5,282 nucleotides of DNA from CAZAQB01 sp964487155 (GTDB lineage Bacteria; Pseudomonadota; Gammaproteobacteria; Nitrococcales; Nitrococcaceae). Position 1 is the stretch's first letter, and the number at the start of each line of letters is the position of its first letter. The stretch covers positions 1-5,282 of the forward strand of contig CAZAQB010000203.1 in the NCBI GenBank assembly GCA_964487155.1, given 5' to 3'. The position numbers and the translations under genes were made by a program. The notes beneath the pieces were generated by a model that saw nothing but the letters and a program-made list of their open reading frames with translations, ran no database searches and was not told the origin of the DNA. Of this stretch, positions 1 through 4,888 are shown piece by piece.

Positions 1-60
1 TACGCGATATCAGCACAAATTCATGAAATCTTCGGGCTAGCAGCCTGTCGGACTTGGGGA
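1..60. other. AT-richer non-coding segment, possible edge of a mobile element
   Basis: The first 60 bases are visibly richer in A and T than the rest of the window (roughly half G+C against about 70% elsewhere) and contain no supportable gene. The stretch around 35-57 looks to me like the outer end of an insertion sequence, but that is only an impression. No transposase, no matching inverted end and no target-site duplication lie inside the window. It could equally be the end of an ordinary intergenic region. Confidence 0.2.
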
Positions 61-92
61 TGATCTGCCGGGGCGGCAGCCGATACGCCCAT

Positions 93-121
93 CCCCACGT
101 TTCTTCGCAACGTGGGGCTAC
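93..121 (-). repeat. REP-like GTAG-headed hairpin, left unit of an inverted pair
   Basis: A perfect 9-bp inverted repeat (93-101 with 109-117) encloses a 7-nt loop. Read on the minus strand it starts with GTAG (121 to 118), then the stem, a loop GCGAAGA and the return stem. A GTAG foot before a hairpin is the known signature of REP sequences processed by REP-associated tyrosine transposases (RAYT). The unit forms an inverted pair with the hairpin at 174-201. No T-tract follows, so I do not call it a terminator. The hairpin is directly visible; the REP assignment is inference. Confidence 0.7.
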
Positions 122-177
122 GGCGGGCAGGGTTCGAGGCCGGGGTATCCCTGTCGTGTCGCCAGGGCCCGCCGTAG
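118..177. repeat. 11-bp inverted repeat joining two hairpin heads
   Basis: CTACGGCGGGC (118-128) and GCCCGCCGTAG (167-177) are perfect inverted copies 38 nt apart. Their outer ends carry the GTAG feet of the two flanking hairpins, so the homology between the two units extends inward past the feet. This makes 93-201 one composite element rather than two chance hairpins. Confidence 0.65.
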
Positions 178-201
178 GGCAGGTTGCGCAGAAACCTGCC
201 C
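174..201 (+). repeat. REP-like GTAG-headed hairpin, right unit of an inverted pair
   Basis: A perfect 9-bp stem (177-185 with 193-201) has a 7-nt loop, GCGCAGA, and a GTAG foot at 174-177. The stem sequence differs from the left unit (93-121), but the layout and loop match with one loop difference. It ends 34 bp from the trmH stop codon, so it lies in the 3' region of the trmH transcript and may stabilise or end that RNA. That role is inference. Confidence 0.7.
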
Positions 202-235
202 TCCAGGGCTTGTGGCAAGCGACCGCAGCCGGCAC

Positions 236-901
236 TCAGCCGGGCAACACCCAGTCCGAGGCCACGTGCCCGTTCTCATCCAGATCCGGATAGGGCAGGC
301 CACGGGCGTCGCAGTGGGCGGCCAGGCGGGGCTGCAGCCAGCGGAACAGGATGCGCCGGTAGCGCTCCGGGTCCAGCCGCGGGCGGTCATAGAAGCCGGC
401 GGCCAGGCGCTGGCGCTGGGCCTCGTGGAGCAGCACGGCCGCCGCCACCGAGACGTTCAGCGACTCCGCCAGCCCCATCATCGGGATGACCACATGGCCG
501 TCCGCCGCCGCGGCCCCCGCCGCGCTCACCCCCCAGCGCTCCGCGCCCATCAGCACGGCGCTTGGGCGGGTGAAGTCGACCTGGCGGAAGTCCACCGCCT
601 GGTCCGAAAGATGCGCGGCATAGACTGTGATGTCCTCGCCGTGCAGGGCGTCCACCGCCTCGTCCACGCTGCGGTGCAGGGCCAGGTCCACCCACCGGCC
701 GGCACCGGCGGAGCATTGCCGGTGCACCGCCAGGCGGTCCCCCGACCACACCGCATGGGCCTGCATCACGCCCACGGCGTCGCAGGTCCGCATCACGGCA
801 GACAGGTTGTGGGGCTTGTGAACGCCGTCCAGCAGAACCCGCAGGTCCGGCTGGCGGCGGTCCAGGGCGGCGCGCATGCGCCGCAAGCGGCGGGCAGTCA
901 C
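236..901 (-). CDS. trmH: tRNA (guanosine(18)-2'-O)-methyltransferase TrmH (SpoU family)
   Basis: TrmH transfers a methyl group from S-adenosylmethionine to the 2'-OH of G18 in the tRNA D-loop; it is a cytoplasmic SPOUT-fold enzyme acting as a dimer. The 221-residue protein shows the three SpoU motifs in order: an N-x(5)-R region at residues 32-38 (NLSAVMR), the LMGAERWGVS segment at 118-127 with Glu121, and the C-terminal SAM-binding trefoil knot at about 139-165 (IPMMGLAESLNVSVA). The tail GLPYPDLDENG (201-211) matches the TrmH C-terminal extension, which separates it from the RlmB and TrmL relatives. The start is GTG at 901; the distance from it to the RRQPDL motif equals that in the E. coli protein as I recall it. 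No strong Shine-Dalgarno is visible. The next in-frame ATG would remove eight residues. It is divergent from the SDR gene, 133 bp away. The length is close to the E. coli enzyme (about 229 residues). Confidence 0.95.
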   Translation of the reverse strand: MTARRLRRMRAALDRRQPDLRVLLDGVHKPHNLSAVMRTCDAVGVMQAHAVWSGDRLAVHRQCSAGAGRWVDLALHRSVDEAVDALHGEDITVYAAHLSDQAVDFRQVDFTRPSAVLMGAERWGVSAAGAAAADGHVVIPMMGLAESLNVSVAAAVLLHEAQRQRLAAGFYDRPRLDPERYRRILFRWLQPRLAAHCDARGLPYPDLDENGHVASDWVLPG

Positions 902-937
902 GGGGCGGAGGTCACCGGGGCAGCAAGGGAGCCGGCC

Positions 938-943
938 ATTGTA
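938..943 (-). promoter_or_regulatory. Candidate -10 box for trmH
   Basis: On the minus strand this reads TACAAT, five of six matches to the sigma-70 -10 consensus, 36 bp upstream of the GTG start. I see no good -35 at the right spacing. The ten bases 934-943 are identical to 4112-4121, which lie at a similar place before another minus-strand gene. Confidence 0.4.
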
Positions 944-964
944 CCCGCCGGCGGCTCACGGCTG

Positions 965-994
965 TTGCGGGACTCGCCAGCCGCGCACCATAAG
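965..994 (+). promoter_or_regulatory. Weak candidate promoter for the SDR gene
   Basis: TTGCGG (965-970) and CATAAG (989-994) are separated by 18 bp, with three and four matches to the sigma-70 hexamers. The position fits a transcript starting near 1001 with a leader of about 34 nt. The match is weak and the call rests mainly on position. Confidence 0.25.
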
Positions 995-1034
995 GGGCAG
1001 AGTCCGCCCCCATGAGCAACCGAGGAGACTCCCG

Positions 1035-1904
1035 ATGACTGATACCCGTGCGCGCTCGCTGATCGCCGGTTGCGGCAAGATCGGCGTCCGCCTGGGCCAG
1101 GCCCTTGCGCACGCCGGACACGAAGTCTGGGGCCTGCGGCGCCGCGCCGAGGCACTGCCGCCCCCGCTGATCCACCTGCAGGCAGACCTGCAGCAGCCGG
1201 AGCGCCTGGCCGAGCTGCTGCCCGCCGGCCTGGACTGCGTGTTCTACCTGGCCACCCCCAGCCAATATGACGATGCCGGCTACCGGGAGGCCTACGTCAG
1301 CGGGCTGAGGAACCTGCTGGCAGCCCTCGACGCCCGGGACCAGAGGCCGCGGCGGGTGGTGTTCGTTTCCAGCACCGCCGTCTACGGCCAGGCCGACGGC
1401 AGCTGGGTGGATGAGGACTCCCCCACCGAGCCCCGGGGCTTTAACGGGCGCCGGGTGCTGGAGGCGGAGCACGCCCTGCTGGGGTCCCGTCATCCAGGCA
1501 CCGTGGTGCGCTTCGGCGGCATCTACGGACCGGGGCGCGAGCGCATGCTGCGCAAGGCGGAGGCCGGTGACCCCTGCCATGCCGGCCCGCCCCAGTACAC
1601 CAACCGGATCCATGAAGACGACTGCGTGGGGGTGCTGGCCCATATCGCCGCGCTGCAGGCGGCGGATTCCCGCTACCTGGCGGTGGACGATCACCCCGGC
1701 ACCGAATGCGAGGTCATGGACTGGCTCGCGGAGCGCCTGGACCGGCCCCGTCCGGAGCGGATCCCGGCCCCCCCCGACGGCGGCCGCGCCGGCAACAAAC
1801 GCTGCTCCAACGCCCGGCTGAAGGCCAGCGGCTACCAGTTCATCTATCCGAGCTTTCGGGAAGGCTACGAGGCCATGCTGGCGGGGCGGTCGAGGACTGA
1901 GTGA
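1035..1904 (+). CDS. Atypical NAD(P)-binding SDR-family protein, YeeZ-like
   Basis: A 289-residue protein of the NAD-dependent epimerase/dehydratase (extended/atypical SDR) superfamily. The N-terminal Rossmann fold carries the dinucleotide loop AGCGKIG (residues 11-17). A YLATPSQYD segment follows at 71-79, then VSSTAVYG (111-118), GGIYGPGR (161-168), the RIHEDD segment (191-196) and a C-terminal NKRCSNARLKASGYQFIYPS block (254-273). This order matches the E. coli YeeZ type, whose substrate is not known to me. At the usual catalytic YxxxK position the sequence reads FNGRR (136-140), so the canonical Tyr and Lys are absent; a reductase or epimerase reaction cannot be assumed. ATG 1035 was chosen because GAGGAG (1022-1027) sits about 7 nt upstream and the nucleotide-binding strand starts directly after it; the open frame runs further upstream but without a better start. 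The last codons and stop share a 10-mer with the heptamer array at the window end. It is convergent with the chelatase gene. Confidence 0.85.
   Translation: MTDTRARSLIAGCGKIGVRLGQALAHAGHEVWGLRRRAEALPPPLIHLQADLQQPERLAELLPAGLDCVFYLATPSQYDDAGYREAYVSGLRNLLAALDARDQRPRRVVFVSSTAVYGQADGSWVDEDSPTEPRGFNGRRVLEAEHALLGSRHPGTVVRFGGIYGPGRERMLRKAEAGDPCHAGPPQYTNRIHEDDCVGVLAHIAALQAADSRYLAVDDHPGTECEVMDWLAERLDRPRPERIPAPPDGGRAGNKRCSNARLKASGYQFIYPSFREGYEAMLAGRSRTE
1892..1901 (+). repeat. Partial heptamer-repeat unit at the end of the SDR gene
   Basis: GAGGACTGAG is identical to ten bases of the terminal array (for example 5233-5242), about 1.4 units. It supplies the last codons Thr-Glu of the SDR gene and directly abuts its TGA stop. 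A 10-base match in a GC-rich window could be chance, but its position at a gene end parallels the DUF2069 gene. Confidence 0.4.
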
Positions 1905-1905
1905 A

Positions 1906-2013
1906 GACGCCGGATGCGCTTCGCTTATCCGGCCTACGCCCTCCGCCCAGGCTCCGGGGCCTGGTCGAGGCCCGCGTAGGCCGGATAAGGCCCAACGCGC
2001 CGCATCCGGCGTC
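1906..2013. repeat. Inverted pair of classical REP palindromes (BIME-like)
   Basis: Two palindromes lie in opposite orientation. The first has stem GCCGGAT/ATCCGGC (1909-1915 with 1927-1933) and the second the same arms (1980-1986 with 2004-2010). The outer 13 bases (1906-1918 and 2001-2013) are perfect inverted copies, as are the inner 12 (1927-1938 and 1975-1986). Each unit has a GTAG foot on its inner side (1937 to 1934 on minus; 1976-1979 on plus). Stem, internal bulge and foot follow the enterobacterial REP/PU consensus as I know it. The element begins one base after the SDR stop codon, in a convergent gap, which is the typical REP location. It may protect both transcripts from 3' decay or act as a bidirectional terminator; no T-tract is present. 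Confidence 0.85.
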
Positions 2014-2029
2014 CCCCCATTCAGCCGGC

Positions 2030-2063
2030 GTAGGCTGGGTTGAGCGAAGCGAAACCCAGCATC
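2030..2063 (+). repeat. Third GTAG-headed palindrome, different stem family
   Basis: GTAG (2030-2033) is followed by stem GCTGGGTT (2034-2041), an 11-nt loop containing GCGAAG, and AACCCAGC (2053-2060). The stem is a perfect 8 bp and unrelated to that of the REP pair 17 bp upstream, but the foot and loop core are shared. It is the nearest hairpin downstream of the chelatase gene, whose stop is 50 bp away on the minus strand. Similar GTAGG-TGGGTT palindromes are common in proteobacterial genomes to my knowledge. Confidence 0.75.
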
Positions 2064-2112
2064 CGGGCCAGGTCAGCGGTGGGCTGCGCCCTGCCCGCCC
2101 GCCGCGCGACGC

Positions 2113-2478
2113 TCAGTCGCCCCGCAACCGCCGCGCCACCAGATCCGGCAGGTCCGAGTCGGCTCCCAGGTAGGGCACCAGGGTGATCTCCAGGCTGGGC
2201 AGGCGGCGTTCCAGCTCGCCGATGATCTCGGGAATGTCGCCGGCGACGTGGCGGCCGGCCGCCAGAAAGTACGGGTACACCACCACTTCCGTGAGGCCCT
2301 CGGCGTAGAGCCGTTCCACGGCTTCGTCGATGGCCGGCGAGGCCAGTTCCAGGAACGCGCACTCCACCCGGTCGAAGCTGCCTTTCAGCCTGCCGGCCAG
2401 CTGCACGGCGAAGGCCCGGACCTCCTGGTTGGAAGCCTCCAGGCGGCTGCCGTGGGCGGCTAGGACAAGAGCACGCAT
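2113..2478 (-). CDS. Short CbiX/SirB-type sirohydrochlorin chelatase
   Basis: A 121-residue single-domain member of the CbiX/SirB family. These class II chelatases insert Co2+ or Fe2+ into sirohydrochlorin (cobalamin or sirohaem branch) in the cytoplasm. Visible family features are the N-terminal LAAHGSR motif with His9, FLELASPAIDEAVERL (42-57) with Glu44, and YPYFLAAGRHVAGDIPEII (68-86) with His77; His9 and His77 correspond to the two metal-binding histidines of the small CbiX-S proteins. Two-domain CbiX/SirB proteins are about twice this length, so this form should work as a homodimer. There is no His-rich tail. The ATG start has a GAGG about 8 nt upstream, overlapping the stop codon of the cytochrome gene, and the gap to that gene is only 10 nt, so co-transcription is very likely. 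Metal choice (Fe, Co or Ni) cannot be decided from the sequence. Confidence 0.85.
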   Translation of the reverse strand: MRALVLAAHGSRLEASNQEVRAFAVQLAGRLKGSFDRVECAFLELASPAIDEAVERLYAEGLTEVVVYPYFLAAGRHVAGDIPEIIGELERRLPSLEITLVPYLGADSDLPDLVARRLRGD

Positions 2479-2488
2479 GGGCGCGGCC

Positions 2489-2824
2489 TCAGCGTTCCAG
2501 GACGCTCAGATCGCCTGCTTGGCTGGCGAAATAGGCGGCCAGGTCGCGCATGTCCTGCTCGGAGAGGTTGGCCACCTGGCCCGCCATGACCGGGTTCTGC
2601 CGGCCGCCGGACTGGTAGGCCTTGAGCGAGTGAAGCAGGTAGTCCGCGTACTGGCCGGCAAGCTTCGGGAATGCGGCATTGGAGGCGTTGCCCTGGGGGC
2701 CGTGACAGGCAGCGCACGGGGCCGATTTCTCCTTGCCCGCGGCGGCATCCCCCAGCGGCACCGCCAGCGCCGGAGTGGCCAGCAGGCCGGCGAGGAACAC
2801 GAAAGGCAGCACTCGGCGACTCAT
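2489..2824 (-). CDS. Mono-haem class I cytochrome c, c4-like (downstream copy)
   Basis: A 111-residue exported electron carrier. Residues 1-21 form a Sec signal peptide (MSRR, hydrophobic core, cleavage after ALA). The haem-binding motif is CAACH (Cys37, Cys40, His41) and the probable sixth ligand is Met80 in NPVMAGQ. The segments FPKLAGQYADYLLHSLKAYQSG and NLSEQDMRDLAAYFASQ are typical of c4/c553-type cytochromes. It is clearly paralogous to the gene directly upstream (2842-3165). ATG 2824 was chosen for the signal peptide; GGGAG lies 11 nt upstream, rather far. In-frame ATGs at 2845 and 2842 would add six or seven residues, the first overlapping the upstream stop as ATGA, but have no visible ribosome site. 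The maturation machinery (Ccm) is not in the window. It probably passes electrons to or from a membrane oxidase or periplasmic reductase; the partner is unknown. Confidence 0.9.
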   Translation of the reverse strand: MSRRVLPFVFLAGLLATPALAVPLGDAAAGKEKSAPCAACHGPQGNASNAAFPKLAGQYADYLLHSLKAYQSGGRQNPVMAGQVANLSEQDMRDLAAYFASQAGDLSVLER

Positions 2825-2841
2825 GGGTGGGGCCACTCCCA

Positions 2842-3165
2842 TCATTGGCTGGCGGCGGACTGGGCGAAGTAGGCGGCGATGTCCTGCATGTCCTGCTCGG
2901 ACAGCTGGCGGGCCTGGGCCTGCATGGTCTGGTGGCCCCGCTCGCCGTCCCGGTAGGCCTTCAGGGCGGACACCAGGTAGTCGGCATGCTGGCCTCCCAG
3001 CTTGGGCACCCGGAACGAAGGGTAGCTGTTGCGATACCCCGGGACTCCGTGACACCCGACACAGGTCACGGCCTTGTCGCGGCCCGCCTGCGGATCCCCC
3101 GCACCCAAGGCCGTTCCGGCCGCGACGGATACACCTAGCACCAGCATCCACGCCAACGGCTTCAT
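2842..3165 (-). CDS. Mono-haem class I cytochrome c, c4-like (upstream copy)
   Basis: A 107-residue periplasmic cytochrome. Signal peptide at about residues 1-22 (MKPLAW, hydrophobic run, cleavage near ALGA/GD), haem motif CVGCH (Cys35, Cys38, His39), likely axial Met81 in HQTMQAQ. The segments VPKLGGQHADYLVSALKAYRDGER and QLSEQDMQDIAAYFAQS align without gaps to the sister protein encoded 17 nt downstream. Diheme cytochrome c4 contains two such domains in one chain; here each is a separate exported protein. It is the first gene of the cytochrome-cytochrome-chelatase group. GGAG lies only 3 nt from the ATG within a run of G, an unusually short spacing, but no other in-frame start gives a complete signal peptide. 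Confidence 0.9.
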   Translation of the reverse strand: MKPLAWMLVLGVSVAAGTALGAGDPQAGRDKAVTCVGCHGVPGYRNSYPSFRVPKLGGQHADYLVSALKAYRDGERGHQTMQAQARQLSEQDMQDIAAYFAQSAASQ

Positions 3166-3406
3166 CGACTCCCCCAGACCGGTGCCCGACCGGAATGATC
3201 TGTAGTACCGCGCCAGACGGTCATCGCCCGGCCCATGCTCTCCCCGGCGGCCCTGGCGCCGGCCGCCGTGCCGATGCGATGCCGCTGACAGCGCGGGGAG
3301 CGTCCCGGACCGGCGCACCAGCCACGCCAGCCCTGCCCGGGAACAGCCGCCGGAGCAGGCCGCAATGGTTCCACGGTTAGGCAGGCCGGTCAAAGGCCAC
3401 CGCCGC
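3166..3406. other. Intergenic gap upstream of the cytochrome genes
   Basis: This 241-bp stretch separates the acylphosphatase stop from the cytochrome start. I see no gene with a ribosome site and recognisable product, no GTAG-headed palindrome, no FNR/Anr-like dyad and no convincing sigma-70 promoter, though the minus-strand promoter of the cytochrome group should lie here unless it is transcribed from further upstream. The reading frame of the upstream cytochrome stays open through this gap, which at this GC content is uninformative. Confidence 0.5.
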
Positions 3407-3679
3407 TCAGCGCACCTCGAAGCCCGGAATCTGCGGGTCCGCCGCAGTCTCCTCCTCGACGCCGGCCACTTCCGCCTGGGGCGGCCCAAGATAGAGCCAC
3501 TCCCGCAGGCGTTCCAGGGCATCCTCGGTGCCGCAGGCCACCACCTCCACCCGGCCGTCGGGCAGGTTGGCGGCATACCCCCCGAGCCCGAGCCGGCGTG
3601 CCACATCGCGGGTGCTGGCCCGGAAGAACACGCCCTGCACCTCGCCCGACACCAGGAACCGCCGACACACGCCGCTCAT
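3407..3679 (-). CDS. acyP: Acylphosphatase
   Basis: A 90-residue cytoplasmic enzyme that hydrolyses acyl phosphates to a carboxylate and phosphate. The family signature is intact: VSGEVQGVFFRAST (residues 10-23) with the phosphate-binding loop and catalytic Arg20, and GYAANLPDGRVEVVACG (34-50) with catalytic Asn38. The length is the normal one for the family. An in-frame TTG at 3685 would add two residues, but GGAG (3692 to 3689) is then only 3 nt from the start; from the ATG at 3679 it is 9 nt away, so I chose the ATG. The gene lies 48 nt downstream of the DUF4398 lipoprotein gene on the same strand and may be co-transcribed. The physiological substrate of bacterial acylphosphatases is generally unclear. 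Confidence 0.92.
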   Translation of the reverse strand: MSGVCRRFLVSGEVQGVFFRASTRDVARRLGLGGYAANLPDGRVEVVACGTEDALERLREWLYLGPPQAEVAGVEEETAADPQIPGFEVR

Positions 3680-3727
3680 CGCCAATCACTCCATTTCCGC
3701 GTCGAATTCCCTTCCGTCACGGCGTTG

Positions 3728-4048
3728 CTACTCCAGCCGCTCGATGTACTGGGCCGCCTGCCGCGCGGCCACCGCCTGCTCCCGGGCGGACACCGCCGCC
3801 GCCCGCGCCTGGCGAAAATCCCCCCGGGACAGGCTCGCCTCGGCTTCCTGGATACGCTCCAGGGCTCGGGCGAAGGTCTCGGGAAAGCGCTGGGCGCCGC
3901 CCGCCGACCGGGCCGCCTGCAACGCCTGACGGGCGTCGCTCATTTCCTGCACGGGAGGCCCCACGGGGAGCTCACGGGGGGTGGCGCAGGCGACCGCCAG
4001 AATTGCCGGCAGCAGGCCAGCAAGGCGCAGACCTCGGATGCACCCCAT
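3728..4048 (-). CDS. DUF4398-type lipoprotein
   Basis: A 106-residue probable outer-membrane lipoprotein. Residues 1-20 are a signal peptide with LAVA before Cys21, an acceptable though not ideal lipobox (Ala at -3). Ala at +2 gives no inner-membrane retention signal. The mature part is almost all helical and rich in Ala, Arg, Glu and Gln, with the two-helix pattern ARQALQAARSAG ... RALERIQEAEASLSRGDFRQARAAAVSAREQA typical of DUF4398 domains, which often sit beside OmpA-type proteins; none is encoded here. The molecular function is unknown. GAGG lies 12 nt before ATG 4048 but 6 nt before an in-frame TTG at 4054, so translation may start two codons earlier. The candidate -10 at 4116-4121 would give a leader of roughly 60 nt. 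Confidence 0.75.
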   Translation of the reverse strand: MGCIRGLRLAGLLPAILAVACATPRELPVGPPVQEMSDARQALQAARSAGGAQRFPETFARALERIQEAEASLSRGDFRQARAAAVSAREQAVAARQAAQYIERLE

Positions 4049-4112
4049 GGGCAAGGCGTACCTCAATGACCAGCGAAGACCCCGCGGAATCTCTCCGGAT
4101 TTCCGGGCTGCG

Positions 4113-4131
4113 GCCATTGTAGCCCAATGGC
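4113..4131. promoter_or_regulatory. Palindrome overlapping a candidate -10 box of the lipoprotein gene
   Basis: GCCATTG (4113-4119) and CAATGGC (4125-4131) form a perfect 7-bp dyad with a 5-bp centre. On the minus strand the dyad contains TACAAT (4121 to 4116), a good sigma-70 -10 hexamer upstream of the lipoprotein gene. A dyad over a -10 box is the layout of a repressor operator, but no regulator is encoded nearby and the dyad could be chance. No T-tract follows. Confidence 0.35.
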
Positions 4132-4189
4132 GACGCATTGAAATGGCGCCCCCGGGGGAGCGCGGCGAGCGCCAGCGGCGCTCGAACGC

Positions 4190-4219
4190 GTGACGTCGGC
4201 CAGCACCGGTTAGTATTCT
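4190..4219 (+). promoter_or_regulatory. Candidate promoter of the wrbA operon
   Basis: GTGACG (4190-4195) and TATTCT (4214-4219), 18 bp apart, each match the sigma-70 consensus in four of six positions. The predicted start near 4226 leaves a leader of about 50 nt before the wrbA ATG. A small hairpin (stem 4167-4173 with 4177-4183, 3-nt loop) lies just upstream and has no T-tract. Confidence 0.4.
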
Positions 4220-4276
4220 GCCCCGGGCAACCCCGCCGCCCGGCGCAGCCCCGCGTCGTTGAGGAGGAGCCACTGC

Positions 4277-4888
4277 ATGCTGGAAGTGCTGGTGCTCTAC
4301 TACAGCCGCTTCGGCGCCACTGCCGCGATGGCCCGCCAGGTGGCCCACGGCGTGGAGGAAGTGGACGGCGCCGCCGCCCGAGTGCGCACGGTGCCGCCGG
4401 TCTCCCCGGCCACCGAGGCAACGGCCCCGGCGGTACCGCCGGAGGGTCCACCCTATGCGACCCTGGAGGATCTGGAGCAGTGCCAAGGCCTGGCGCTGGG
4501 CAGCCCCACCCGGTTCGGCAACATGGCCGCGCCCCTGAAGCACTTCCTGGACACCACCTCGGGGCTGTGGATAAGCGGCACCCTGACGGGACGGCCGGCG
4601 GCGGTGTTCACCTCCACCGCCAGCCTGCACGGGGGCCAGGAGACCACCCTGCTTTCCATGATGATCCCGCTGCTGCACCACGGCATGCTGCTGCTCGGTC
4701 TGCCCTATTCCGAGCCGGCCCTCACGCGCACGCGCAGCGGCGGCACCCCGTACGGCCCCAGTCACCTGGCTGGAGCCGACAGCGACCTGCCGCTCACCGA
4801 CGACGAGAAGCGCCTGTGCCGGGCACTGGGCCGCCGCCTGGCGGAGGCGGCGCTGGCCCTGCAGCGGGGCCGCGGCGCCACCCCGTGA
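4277..4888 (+). CDS. wrbA: NAD(P)H:quinone oxidoreductase, WrbA-type flavoprotein
   Basis: A 203-residue cytoplasmic flavodoxin-fold protein that uses FMN to reduce quinones by two electrons with NAD(P)H, avoiding semiquinone radicals. Visible features are VLVLYYSRFGAT (residues 4-15), the FMN phosphate loop region; GSPTRFGNMAAPLKHFLDTTSGLW (75-98), the WrbA signature; VFTSTASLHGGQETTL (110-125); HHGMLLLGLPYSEP (134-147); and GGTPYGPSHLAGADS (155-169). Length is the usual one (about 200). ATG 4277 has a strong GGAGGAG at 7 nt; an in-frame TTG at 4259 lies before that site and was rejected. Its stop overlaps the GTG start of the DUF2069 gene. The first FMN loop has SRFGAT where many WrbA proteins have S-x-YGH, a moderate divergence. 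Confidence 0.93.
   Translation: MLEVLVLYYSRFGATAAMARQVAHGVEEVDGAAARVRTVPPVSPATEATAPAVPPEGPPYATLEDLEQCQGLALGSPTRFGNMAAPLKHFLDTTSGLWISGTLTGRPAAVFTSTASLHGGQETTLLSMMIPLLHHGMLLLGLPYSEPALTRTRSGGTPYGPSHLAGADSDLPLTDDEKRLCRALGRRLAEAALALQRGRGATP

Noticed and set aside
589..662. Repeated GTCCACCGCCT motif within trmH
   Set aside because: The two copies lie in coding sequence and fit biased GC-rich codon use; there is no further repeat structure.
212..1015. Long plus-strand open frame (267 codons) opposite trmH
   Set aside because: It is antisense to a clear TrmH protein, has no recognisable domain and is rich in His, Gln, Arg, Gly and Ala as expected from a GC-rich shadow frame.
912..1694. Minus-strand open frame of 260 codons opposite the SDR gene
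   Set aside because: It runs antisense to a conserved Rossmann-fold gene, and high GC keeps such frames open.
1901..2173. Short plus-strand open frame starting at the SDR stop
   Set aside because: It is a translation of the REP palindromes; such REP-derived frames are not genes.
2489..3165. The two cytochrome genes as one frameshifted diheme c4 gene
   Set aside because: Each has its own start, complete signal peptide, haem motif and stop, with a 17-nt spacer, so they are two separate genes.
3365..4069. Plus-strand open frame of 234 codons opposite the acylphosphatase and lipoprotein genes
   Set aside because: It is the shadow of two well-supported minus-strand genes, with no family resemblance of its own.
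4167..4183. Small GC-rich hairpin between the divergent lipoprotein and wrbA genes
   Set aside because: The stem is 7 bp with no following T-tract and no gene ends toward it, so a terminator call is not supported.
4138..4884. Upstream extension of the DUF2069 frame (long 367-codon open frame)
   Set aside because: The extension overlaps wrbA in another frame and has no membrane-protein or domain character; the GTG at 4885 gives the complete four-segment protein.
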